From positions 1 to 5,136 of the forward strand of contig JBGVFH010000086.1 in NCBI GenBank assembly GCA_045120955.1: a stretch of 5,136 nucleotides of DNA, written 5' to 3'. Below are positions 1-4,946 of this stretch, one piece after another. Source of the DNA: JAZMZS01 sp045120955 (GTDB taxonomy: Bacteria > Bacillota > Clostridia > Oscillospirales > CAG-272). Every line of letters begins with the position of its first letter. Positions within the stretch are counted from its first letter, which is position 1. Position numbers and translations under genes: made by a program. The notes under the pieces are model-generated. The model saw nothing but the letters and a program-made list of their open reading frames with translations, did no database searches and was not told the origin of the DNA.

Positions 1-44
1 TTTGAGTTCTCTCCAAGGCAAAAATTTTGGGGGCTTAAAGCAAA

Positions 45-95
45 GAAAAAAGCACCTGATTTTTTAGCGAATATCACTAAATTCAAGTGCTTTTT
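45..95 (-). terminator. Rho-independent terminator downstream of tRNA-Ser
   Basis: The arms AAAAAGCAC (47-55) and GTGCTTTTT (87-95) are perfect reverse complements. Pairing continues inward through TGA/TCA and TTT/AAA with two mismatches, leaving a loop of about 15 nt. Read on the minus strand, the stem ends in a run of T (complement of 46-51), as expected for termination of a tRNA transcript reading leftwards. The A-rich left arm and T-rich right arm mean it could also work on the plus strand. It lies on the chromosomal side of the attachment site, so it is probably the original terminator of the tRNA-Ser gene. Confidence 0.75.
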
Positions 96-97
96 GC

Positions 98-113
98 TGC
101 ACAAATTTGTGCA
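98..113. repeat. 16-bp perfect palindrome next to the tRNA 3' end
   Basis: TGCACAAATTTGTGCA is its own reverse complement over all 16 bases. It lies 5 bp beyond the CCA end of the tRNA fragment, on the chromosomal side. It has no loop, so it is more plausibly a dimeric protein site than an RNA hairpin, although it could extend the neighbouring terminator structure. Function unknown. Confidence 0.6.
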
Positions 114-118
114 AAATG

Positions 119-175
119 TGGCGGAGGGTGTGGGATTCGAACCCACGTGCCCAGAGGGCAAACGGTTTTCAAGAC
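119..175 (-). tRNA. 3' portion of tRNA-Ser(UGA); attachment-site core
   Basis: On the minus strand this segment reads as the 3' 57 nt of a class II tRNA. It has an anticodon loop CTTGAAA (173-167, anticodon UGA at 171-169) and the 3' anticodon-stem strand ACCGT. The variable arm is long (TGCCC/GGGCA stem, TCT loop). The T arm is GTGGG-TTCGAAT-CCCAC, followed by acceptor strand ACCCTCC, discriminator G and encoded CCA. The long variable arm and UGA anticodon identify serine. The 5' half is absent: the expected anticodon-stem strand ACGGT is replaced by AAAGT, so tRNA identity ends at about 175/176. It is therefore not a functional tRNA but the duplicated core left at the distal junction of an element integrated in the anticodon loop. 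The reconstructed full tRNA should lie at the other end of the element. Confidence 0.9.
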
Positions 176-187
176 TTTTGAACAACT

Positions 188-224
188 TCCCAAATCGTCC
201 CGAATAATCCCTAAACCTCCCCGA
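188..224. repeat. Array of TCCCnAA repeats phased at 10 bp
   Basis: TCCC occurs at 188, 198, 208 and 218, each followed by an A-rich triplet (TCCCAAA, TCCCGAA, TCCCTAA, TCCCCGA). A weaker TCC lies in register at 228. The 10-bp register places every copy on the same face of the helix. Position between the attachment core and the first gene suggests binding sites for the element's recombinase or its accessory factor. The role is inferred; the periodicity is directly visible. Confidence 0.6.
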
Positions 225-248
225 ATTTCCGCTTAAAACAGCCCTTTC

Positions 249-298
249 CTCGCAACTTCCCGGAAATTTGCGAGAAAATTGCGAGAATGGTGCGAGAA
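249..298. repeat. Three TGCGAGAA direct repeats phased at 11 bp plus an inverted copy
   Basis: TGCGAGAA is found at 269-276, 280-287 and 291-298, exactly 11 bp apart. CTCGCAA at 249-255 is an inverted copy of TTGCGAG. A TTCCCGGAA dyad (257-265) sits between the inverted and direct copies. About one helical turn per repeat is typical of cooperative sites for small DNA-binding proteins such as excisionases or of arm-type integrase sites. The next gene encodes an excisionase-like protein, making it the natural candidate ligand, either for recombination or for autoregulation. Confidence 0.65.
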
Positions 299-333
299 AT
301 CGGTAAAAACGCATTAGCCACAAGTGCAATCAG

Positions 334-339
334 TATAAC
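334..339 (+). promoter_or_regulatory. Weak candidate -10 element for the excisionase-like operon
   Basis: TATAAC lies about 80 bp before the first start codon in AT-rich DNA, just downstream of the TGCGAGAA repeats. No convincing -35 hexamer is found 16-18 bp upstream, so this is only a tentative position. If correct, the repeats would overlap or lie just upstream of the promoter, allowing autoregulation. Confidence 0.25.
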
Positions 340-421
340 ATAAACCCTTAAATAAGTCAAATAAAAATGTAGGTGCATCCATGCTCGTCTGCCTAATAAA
401 AATGAAAAGGATGTAACTACC

Positions 422-682
422 ATGACAAGAGAAGAAAAAATTGAACAGCTTGAAAGAATGCTTGTAAACCTCCCCGAAATAATGAGTCCACTCAAGGTAA
501 GCAAGAGCGTGCCAATCGGCAAGAATCGAGTATACGAACTTATCAAGACGAAGGAGCTTCGAGCCTTCATATACCAAGGTACATACATCATCGCTAAAAT
601 CGATCTGATCGAATACCTCGCAGACCATTGGGATGATGACAGCCACAAAGCCTACTTCGTCAAAAAAGGCGGTGGCAAATGA
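422..682 (+). CDS. Excisionase-like small helix-turn-helix protein
   Basis: An 86-residue protein, probably a DNA-binding recombination directionality factor or regulator. After a short charged N-terminal helix (residues 1-18), residues about 22-48 form a winged-helix/MerR-like HTH with the pattern VPIGKNRVYELIKTKELRA, which fits the excisionase-type consensus of a helix, a turn, then 'VY.LI..GEL.A'. Residues 51-66 (YQGTYIIAKIDLIEYL) match the usual beta-wing plus 'L..YL' closing helix. The C-terminus is Lys/Gly-rich. The start is supported by AAAAGGATG at 404-412. The stop overlaps the next start by 4 bp (ATGA), so the pair is translationally coupled. Location beside the attachment site and phased repeats supports a role in excision or its control. 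An alternative is a transcriptional regulator without a recombination role. Confidence 0.85.
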   Translation: MTREEKIEQLERMLVNLPEIMSPLKVSKSVPIGKNRVYELIKTKELRAFIYQGTYIIAKIDLIEYLADHWDDDSHKAYFVKKGGGK

Positions 683-1263
683 AACCTATCATCAGAGAAG
701 AAATTAGAAGCACCTATCCCGAAATCCTCACGATTGAAAACATACGGTGCATACTCGGCTTCAGTAAACGCAAAGTTTCTTGGATGCTCCAAAACGGAGT
801 AATCAAGTGCAAAAATAGCGGAAAGAAAACCAAGCAATACAGAGTCAAGATGGATGACCTATTCGAGTACCTCGACAAGGTTGACCGAGGTGATCCGTCG
901 ATAATGACTCCCGTCGGAGCATTCACCTCGAAGAAGAACGGTGGCGAAGGTTCAATGAAAGCACCTGCTCCTCCAATAACATTCATTAAACCGCCCGAAG
1001 AATTTCGGCTATGGCTCGAAGATGAATGGTATGCTGAAAGTGACCTGCTTCTCACGCAAGACATTGCAAGAATAACAGGTTACGAACACAATACAATTCA
1101 GCGATGGCTGAAGGAAAAGCGGATTAGAAGCGTAAGGACTCAAGATGCTCTCATATCAACCAAAACATGGTTGATCGACTTCTACTGCGAAGATGCCTAT
1201 AGGATAATTAGAAAAAACGATGTCCACCTCGACCTTGTGAAAAAATACTATGGCATCGCTTAA
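679..1263 (+). CDS. Protein with two predicted helix-turn-helix domains
   Basis: A 194-residue protein of unrecognised family. Residues 17-66 form a first MerR/excisionase-like HTH (LTIENIRCILGFSKRKVSWM, then a basic stretch KNSGKKTKQYRVK and a closing 'DDLFEYL' helix). Residues about 70-115 are a Gly/Pro-rich linker (KAPAPPITFIKPP). Residues 124-170 form a second HTH-like unit (LLTQDIARITGYEHNTIQRW, then LKEKRIRSVRT and a closing helix). This is the same helix-turn-helix-wing plan twice in one chain, so it could bridge two DNA sites. It overlaps the upstream 86-aa gene by ATGA and is surely co-expressed. A regulator, excision cofactor or partition-like DNA binder are all possible; I cannot choose between them. 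Non-coding DNA follows for about 395 bp. Confidence 0.82.
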   Translation: MKPIIREEIRSTYPEILTIENIRCILGFSKRKVSWMLQNGVIKCKNSGKKTKQYRVKMDDLFEYLDKVDRGDPSIMTPVGAFTSKKNGGEGSMKAPAPPITFIKPPEEFRLWLEDEWYAESDLLLTQDIARITGYEHNTIQRWLKEKRIRSVRTQDALISTKTWLIDFYCEDAYRIIRKNDVHLDLVKKYYGIA

Positions 1264-1297
1264 CATTGACATATCTCATATATCTCCTTTCAATATA

Positions 1298-1326
1298 GAC
1301 CGTTCCTTCTCCTTTCGGGAACGGTC
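1298..1326 (+). other. GC-rich stem-loop after the HTH operon
   Basis: GACCGTTCC (1298-1306) and GGAACGGTC (1318-1326) form a perfect 9-bp stem with an 11-nt loop. There is no T-run after it, so it is not a standard intrinsic terminator. It starts 35 bp after the stop of the 194-aa gene and could stabilise the mRNA 3' end, or form part of the structured block that follows. Confidence 0.55.
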
Positions 1327-1330
1327 ACCT

Positions 1331-1393
1331 ACATAAGCCCTACGGTGTTAACATTTAGGGATGAAAAAGGTAAGCAAAATCAAGGGCTTATGT
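1331..1393. other. 11-bp inverted repeat; possible oriT-like or regulatory structure
   Basis: ACATAAGCCCT (1331-1341) and AGGGCTTATGT (1383-1393) are perfect 11-bp reverse complements around a 41-nt loop. The loop contains a competing hairpin, CCCTA (1338-1342) with TAGGG (1356-1360), and the palindrome TGTTAACA (1346-1353). From memory, Gram-positive MOBQ-type nick regions read roughly ACATAAG-TGCG-CCCTTACGG followed by TTAAC. This sequence has ACATAAG-CCCTACGG then GTTAAC, similar but lacking the TGCG where nicking would occur. Hence oriT is only a suggestion; a protein-binding operator or RNA switch fits equally well. No relaxase gene is in the window. Confidence 0.35.
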
Positions 1394-1402
1394 CACATCA
1401 TC

Positions 1403-1438
1403 AAGCAGGGGTAGGCATAGATGACCTGCCCCCTGCTT
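1403..1438 (+). terminator. GC-rich hairpin, possible weak terminator
   Basis: AAGCAGGGG (1403-1411) pairs with CCCCTGCTT (1430-1438), and AGG (1413-1415) with CCT (1425-1427), leaving a 9-nt loop. It is followed by TGTGTGTG rather than a clean T-run, so termination would be weak. It lies just before the promoter of the resistance gene and may insulate it from upstream transcription. It could equally belong to the structured block at 1298-1393. Confidence 0.4.
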
Positions 1439-1453
1439 TGTGTGTGAAATCGC

Positions 1454-1482
1454 TTGAATTATTCATAAAAACATGGTATAAT
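1454..1482 (+). promoter_or_regulatory. Sigma-A promoter of the ABC-F resistance gene
   Basis: TTGAAT (1454-1459) and a perfect TATAAT (1477-1482) are separated by 17 bp, with a TGG extension just before the -10 (TG at 1474-1475). Transcription should begin at about 1488-1490, giving a leader of about 170 nt before the ABC-F start codon. A strong constitutive promoter followed by a long structured leader is the usual arrangement for antibiotic-induced attenuation. Confidence 0.8.
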
Positions 1483-1519
1483 TATCTCATCGATAAATAA
1501 TTTTCAGGAAGTGCTACCT

Positions 1520-1576
1520 ATGAAAGCAGAAGAAATGATTGTTACACATGATTTACTCCGTATAGTGTCGGTATAA
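1520..1576 (+). CDS. Leader peptide of the ABC-F attenuator (18 aa)
   Basis: A short ORF, MKAEEMIVTHDLLRIVSV, lies between the promoter and the ABC-F gene. It is preceded by AGGAAG (1506-1511) with an 8-nt gap to ATG. Its last codons (LLRIVSV) overlap the left arms of the downstream hairpins, so ribosome position on the leader should decide which hairpin forms. This matches the known logic of erm, vmlR and other ABC-F leaders, in which drug-stalled ribosomes switch expression on. I do not recognise the peptide itself, and translation is not proven. Confidence 0.6.
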   Translation: MKAEEMIVTHDLLRIVSV

Positions 1577-1620
1577 AACGGTGAAATCTATACGGAGTGA
1601 AATATCACCGAAACGCCGAC
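1555..1620 (+). promoter_or_regulatory. Mutually exclusive leader hairpins (candidate attenuator)
   Basis: Structure A pairs ACTCCGTATAG (1555-1565) with CTATACGGAGT (1588-1598), a perfect 11 bp. Structure B pairs CGGTGA (1579-1584) with TCACCG (1605-1610) and GTCGG (1567-1571) with CCGAC (1616-1620). The left arms of B lie in the loop of A and its right arms lie outside A, so the two cannot coexist as simple nested hairpins. B is followed by a U-rich but interrupted tract (CTTGTATTTATT), consistent with a weak intrinsic terminator, with A as antiterminator. The ribosome binding site at 1642-1650 is not obviously sequestered, which favours transcriptional over translational attenuation. The polarity is my inference. 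Confidence 0.6.
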
Positions 1621-1658
1621 CTTGTATTTATTAAGCCATGCAAAGGAGGATTTAGTTT

Positions 1659-3119
1659 ATGTCAATGATTAAAATAGAAAATCTTACGTTTTCCTATCCA
1701 ACGAGTTATGATAATGTTTTTGAAAACATAAGCTTTCAAATTGATACCGATTGGAAGCTCGGCTTTGTGGGAAGAAACGGCAGAGGAAAAACAACGCTGT
1801 TAAATCTTTTGCTCGGAAAGTATGAGTATAGCGGTAAAATTCACGCATCCGTGCGGTTCGACTATTTTCCCTATCCCGTATCGGATAAAGCGAAGCTTAC
1901 GTGTGAAATTTTTTCTGAAATCGCCCCTGCGGCAGAGGAATGGGAGTTAATGCGAGAGCTGTCTTACTTGGATGTGGAGGCAGATGCGCTTTACCGTCCG
2001 TTTGAAACTCTATCAAACGGTGAGCAGACAAAGATACTGTTAGCGGCTTTATTTTGCAACGAAGGACATTTTCTTTTGATTGACGAGCCTACGAACCATT
2101 TGGACGTTCACGCTCGTGAAATGGTATCAGCATATTTGAAAAAGAAAAAAGGCTTTATACTCGTATCTCACGACCGTGCCTTCTTGGATGGATGTGTTGA
2201 CCATATTTTGTCGCTGAACAGGTCAACCATCGAAGTGCAAAGCGGCAATTTTTCGTCTTGGATGGAGAACTTTGAACGGCAACAAGAATTTGAACTCGAA
2301 CAAAACGAGCGCTTACAAAAGGATATTGTTCGATTACAACAATCGGCGAAACGCTCTGCGGTATGGTCTGACCGTGTAGAAGCGTCGAAAAAAGGAGCAG
2401 CCGACAAGGGTTATGTCGGGCATAAAGCAGCAAAGATGATGAAACGGTCAAAAGCAATCGAAGCAAGGCAACATCAGGCAATCGAGCAAAAATCCGGGCT
2501 TTTGAAAAATATCGAAACTGCCGAAAATTTGAAGCTCACTACGTTGATATATCACGCAGAAACGCTCGTTACCCTTTCTGATGTTTCTGTTTGTTATGAC
2601 GAAAATGCGATATGCGAACCCGTTTCATTTACAATACAGCAAGGAGATAGAGTTGTCCTTGACGGCAGAAACGGAAGCGGAAAAAGCAGTTTGCTTAAAC
2701 TTATAATCGGTGAGCCAATCGAGCATACAGGTACGATACAGCTTGCATCGGGACTTATCATATCCTATGTGCCGCAGGACACCTCACATCTACAAGGGAG
2801 TTTATCAGCTTTCGCTGAAGAAAACCATATAGATGAAAGTTTATTCAAAGCAATTCTGCGGAAAATGGACTTTGAGCGCGTACAGTTTGAAAAAGATATA
2901 CAAGATTTTTCAGGCGGTCAAAAGAAAAAAGTTTTGATAGCGAAAAGCCTCTGTGAGCAAGCGCATCTGTACATATGGGATGAGCCACTTAACTTTATTG
3001 ATGTGTATTCTCGTATGCAGATTGAGCAGCTCATAAAAGAATTTTCGCCTACGATGATTTTTGTCGAACACGATAAAGCCTTTAGAGAAACGATTGCGAC
3101 GAAAACTTTTCGGTTATAA
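1659..3119 (+). CDS. ABC-F ribosomal protection protein, Lsa/CplR-like
   Basis: A complete 486-aa cytosolic ABC-F ATPase with two nucleotide-binding domains and no membrane segment. NBD1 has Walker A GRNGRGKTT (38-46), signature LSNGEQ (118-123), Walker B FLLIDEPTNHLD (138-149) and H-switch SHDRAF (170-175). The charged linker (about 200-300) includes KAAKMMKRSK, as in Lsa proteins. NBD2 has Walker A GRNGSGKSS (336-344), signature FSGGQ (417-421), Walker B LYIWDEPLNFID (437-448) and EHDKAF (470-475). Both catalytic glutamates are present. The length and the 'YIWDEPLN' signature place it with the Lsa/CplR resistance proteins (about 480-500 aa), which bind the ribosomal E site and dislodge pleuromutilins, lincosamides and streptogramin A. 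Exact subtype and phenotype are inferred. AAAGGAGGA at 1642-1650 gives a strong ribosome binding site 8 nt before ATG. It has its own promoter, leader and terminator and is visibly more AT-rich than the downstream genes. Confidence 0.93.
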   Translation: MSMIKIENLTFSYPTSYDNVFENISFQIDTDWKLGFVGRNGRGKTTLLNLLLGKYEYSGKIHASVRFDYFPYPVSDKAKLTCEIFSEIAPAAEEWELMRELSYLDVEADALYRPFETLSNGEQTKILLAALFCNEGHFLLIDEPTNHLDVHAREMVSAYLKKKKGFILVSHDRAFLDGCVDHILSLNRSTIEVQSGNFSSWMENFERQQEFELEQNERLQKDIVRLQQSAKRSAVWSDRVEASKKGAADKGYVGHKAAKMMKRSKAIEARQHQAIEQKSGLLKNIETAENLKLTTLIYHAETLVTLSDVSVCYDENAICEPVSFTIQQGDRVVLDGRNGSGKSSLLKLIIGEPIEHTGTIQLASGLIISYVPQDTSHLQGSLSAFAEENHIDESLFKAILRKMDFERVQFEKDIQDFSGGQKKKVLIAKSLCEQAHLYIWDEPLNFIDVYSRMQIEQLIKEFSPTMIFVEHDKAFRETIATKTFRL

Positions 3120-3120
3120 A
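3094..3120 (+). promoter_or_regulatory. Weak candidate promoter at the end of the ABC-F gene
   Basis: TTGCGA (3094-3099) and TATAAA (3115-3120) are separated by only 15 bp, which is short. If used, the transcript would pass through the hairpins at 3129-3173 and the terminator at 3219-3256 before reaching the 131-aa gene, forming an attenuated leader. It is offered because no better promoter for the downstream operon is visible. Confidence 0.2.
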
Positions 3121-3128
3121 ACAGAGCG

Positions 3129-3173
3129 CGACAAGTTCCAATTTGTCGAGTAACCGCACCCCAAATCTTGGGG
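3129..3173 (+). other. Two small stem-loops after the ABC-F gene
   Basis: CGACAA (3129-3134) pairs with TTGTCG (3143-3148), and CCCCAA (3159-3164) pairs with TTGGGG (3168-3173). The GGGG of the second could instead pair with CCCC at 3194-3197, giving an alternative fold. Neither is followed by a T-run. They may be 3' processing or stabilising structures, or part of a leader upstream of the terminator at 3219-3256. Confidence 0.45.
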
Positions 3174-3218
3174 AGCAATAAACAAAGAATAAGCCCCACA
3201 AACTAAATACATAAGATC

Positions 3219-3256
3219 AGCACTCATCGTTTGAAAAAACGGTGGGTGCTTTTTTT
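3219..3256 (+). terminator. Strong Rho-independent terminator
   Basis: A 14-bp stem pairs 3219-3232 with 3237-3250, with two G-U pairs and a GAAA tetraloop, followed immediately by six more T residues (3251-3256). It ends the ABC-F transcript. It is also only about 20 nt upstream of the next gene's ribosome binding site, with no clear promoter in between. The downstream operon must therefore depend on read-through, on regulated antitermination, or on a promoter I cannot recognise. Confidence 0.93.
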
Positions 3257-3289
3257 ATGCCAAAAAACAAGCAGAAAAGGAGCAAACAC

Positions 3290-3685
3290 ATGAAATTCAA
3301 GAACAAGAACCATCAGGCAATCTTCACCACGGCAGCTAACAAGCTAAACCGCAACGACAATGTGAAAATGTCGGTGCTTTACCTTCTGACCGCAGATGTG
3401 CGGTTGTGGAACGCATCGAAGCATCACATCAAGAAGGGCTATATCGACCTTGACAGCATAAAAGTCAAGAACGGTAACATCAAGGCATACACGCTGTTGT
3501 GTGTAGCCAAGGATATTGCCTGCGGTACGAGCTACCTGTCCATCCACGATCTTGCCGACACCAATCTCATTACAGCGAAGATGTTCGGCACGATAACCAC
3601 AGCCATCGGAATCCGTCGATACGGACTCGATAGAAACAAGAAAACAAATGAAAAGGAGAACGAAAATGCTGAAACTATCGATTAA
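3290..3685 (+). CDS. Conserved mobile-element accessory protein, DUF6075-like (131 aa)
   Basis: The start at ATG 3290 is chosen because AAAAGGAG (3275-3282) sits 7 nt upstream. Earlier in-frame starts (GTG 3242, ATG 3257) lie in or directly after the terminator and lack a ribosome binding site. The protein begins MKFKNKNHQAIF, is basic, and contains MSVLYLLTADVRLWNASKHH, then AYTLLCVAKDIACGTSYLS, then a helical region DLADTNLITAKMFGTI and a 'GIRRYGL' end. The layout resembles proteins annotated DUF6075 in Bacillota conjugative elements, but this is from memory and uncertain. No catalytic motif or membrane segment is evident. Its 3' end overlaps the next gene by 20 bp, so they are translationally linked. 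Function unknown. Confidence 0.85.
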   Translation: MKFKNKNHQAIFTTAANKLNRNDNVKMSVLYLLTADVRLWNASKHHIKKGYIDLDSIKVKNGNIKAYTLLCVAKDIACGTSYLSIHDLADTNLITAKMFGTITTAIGIRRYGLDRNKKTNEKENENAETID

Positions 3686-4517
3686 GAACCCCACCACACA
3701 AGCCACCGAAACCTTCGATGTGGCAACCGAATTCAATCAGTTTTTTGACAGAGCCAAGGAATACGGCCTCATCAATTCCATCTTTTCTCTGAAGGTAAAA
3801 GACATGAGAGCCGAGGATGCACCAATCCGACTTCATGCCGATAGCGATATTGGCAACGGACTCCTCCGTATCCTTCCCGACTCGGATAGTCTTTACGATG
3901 TAAGAGTCACAGACGAATCGGTGTCAGGTGTGCGTGAAGAACTGCGTGATGATCTCGAAGCAAACCTCGTGAACGAGCAGTATAGCGGCACCGAAGAAAT
4001 GTACGCTGATATCAAGGAGATGATGAAATCCCTTGCAGGCACAAAGGTGTCCTTCTTCTGCCCGTTGACCGGCAACCTCTCCGATCACGACGGTGACTAC
4101 TACGAAACCGATGCCTATATGATCAACAGCAATGCCGATGCCATTGAGGAAGCCATTGCAAAGGAACAGGCGACCGAAATCAACATGGCTGAATATGTCG
4201 GCGACCACGCAGGTATCAAGGATAAGCTCGTGTTCGCAGAATGGGGTGTTGAGGAACACCGTGGCACTCTTTATGGCAAGATCGATTGTTACCTCACCGA
4301 ATCCCTCACGCCCGATGAAACGGAACGCCTCCGTGATGCAATCAGCGGTCAGAACAGCGACGGTCTTGGCGAGGGCTTTGAACAGAGAGAAATACCCATC
4401 GACGAGGGTGACCTCTATGTCTCCTATTGGCATAGCGGTGACGATTACTTTCTCCACACCGAGGAAGAATTCGACGAATACCTCTCGCAACTCCCTGGGA
4501 TGAGATTCGGAGGTTGA
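3666..4517 (+). CDS. Highly acidic mobile-element protein of unknown function (283 aa)
   Basis: ATG 3666 is preferred over the in-frame ATG at 3648 because AAAGGAG lies just before it, inside the alternative reading. By hand count it has about 61 Asp/Glu against about 24 Lys/Arg, a very strong net negative charge. The N-terminal part (residues 1-80) includes MRAEDAPIRLHADSDIGNG. The middle has a short charged helical segment (VREELRDDLEANLVNE). The C-terminal part has TESLTPDETERLRD, then GQNSDGLGEGFEQREI and YVSYWHSGDDYFLHTEEEF, motifs I associate loosely with accessory proteins of gut Bacillota plasmids and phages. The acidity is reminiscent of DNA-mimic antirestriction proteins such as ArdA, but I see no clear ArdA homology. 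It overlaps the 131-aa gene and is followed 3 bp later by the 140-aa gene. Confidence 0.85.
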   Translation: MLKLSIKNPTTQATETFDVATEFNQFFDRAKEYGLINSIFSLKVKDMRAEDAPIRLHADSDIGNGLLRILPDSDSLYDVRVTDESVSGVREELRDDLEANLVNEQYSGTEEMYADIKEMMKSLAGTKVSFFCPLTGNLSDHDGDYYETDAYMINSNADAIEEAIAKEQATEINMAEYVGDHAGIKDKLVFAEWGVEEHRGTLYGKIDCYLTESLTPDETERLRDAISGQNSDGLGEGFEQREIPIDEGDLYVSYWHSGDDYFLHTEEEFDEYLSQLPGMRFGG

Positions 4518-4520
4518 TCT

Positions 4521-4943
4521 ATGACAAACTTCTATGAAAGACAGCTTCAGAGAATGTTCGGAGATTCCGAGGTTCTCTCGGCAGATACGGTATTTGCAGG
4601 CAAAGCGATGGTCAGCAAAATCAGCGATGACCTTCGCGCCAAGATAGAGTTTGTGACGGCAAGAGTATCAGGACAATACGAAGGTCTGAAACTCTCCATC
4701 ATAAACAAAAACGAAGGGCTGATCGACAGCCAAACCTTCATGTTCCATGAGATCATAGGACTCAAGGGCGCGGCGAGAGATCGGAAGCCCCATATATGGG
4801 ATGACAACGGCAAGGCGGCATGGTTCGGATACGAGCCAACCCCTTCCGAATTTGAAGATATAGCATCAAAGGTCGAGGATTATGTCGATATGTACGCAGA
4901 CCAAGAGATGCAATATAACGGTCATGGAATGGGGGTGATGTGA
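4521..4943 (+). CDS. Mobile-element hypothetical protein (140 aa)
   Basis: CGGAGG (4508-4513) gives a clear ribosome binding site for ATG 4521, inside the end of the preceding gene, so the two are coupled. The protein starts MTNFYERQLQRMFG. It has a predicted beta-rich centre (EFVTARVSGQYEGLKLSIIN), a TFMFHEIIGLKG segment, then KPHIWDDNGKAAWFGYEPT and a C-terminal helix SEFEDIASKVEDYVDMYAD. No transmembrane segment, signal peptide or catalytic motif is visible. The 'IWDDNG...W.GY.PT' core looks like a conserved fold recognition point. I do not recognise a named family. Gene order suggests it belongs to the same accessory operon as its neighbours. Confidence 0.83.
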   Translation: MTNFYERQLQRMFGDSEVLSADTVFAGKAMVSKISDDLRAKIEFVTARVSGQYEGLKLSIINKNEGLIDSQTFMFHEIIGLKGAARDRKPHIWDDNGKAAWFGYEPTPSEFEDIASKVEDYVDMYADQEMQYNGHGMGVM

Positions 4944-4946
4944 TAT

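Noticed and set aside
119..175. Complete functional tRNA-Ser gene
   Set aside because: No D arm, 5' acceptor strand or matching 5' anticodon stem is found to the right, so only the 3' portion is present.
188..298. CRISPR array
   Set aside because: The repeats are only 7-8 bp with 10-11 bp periods and no unique spacers, so they are protein-binding type repeats rather than CRISPR.
211..1064. Long minus-strand ORFs over the repeat region and the HTH genes
   Set aside because: They lack ribosome binding sites, oppose well-supported plus-strand genes with good starts, and have no recognisable protein motifs.
1638..1655. Five-codon mini-ORF (ATG CAA AGG AGG ATT TAG) covering the ABC-F ribosome binding site
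   Set aside because: It has no ribosome binding site of its own, and its AGGAGG codons are simply the Shine-Dalgarno sequence, so it is most likely accidental.
1330..3215. Short direct repeats TACATAAG (1330 and 3208) and ATAAGCCC (1333 and 3189) flanking the ABC-F block, as possible insertion-site duplications
   Set aside because: Eight-base matches between two regions of this size are quite likely by chance. They do not sit at clean boundaries, and there are no terminal inverted repeats or transposase.
3924..4490. 188-aa minus-strand ORF opposite the 283-aa gene
   Set aside because: It is a shadow of the biased codon use of the plus-strand gene; no start signal or domain is visible.
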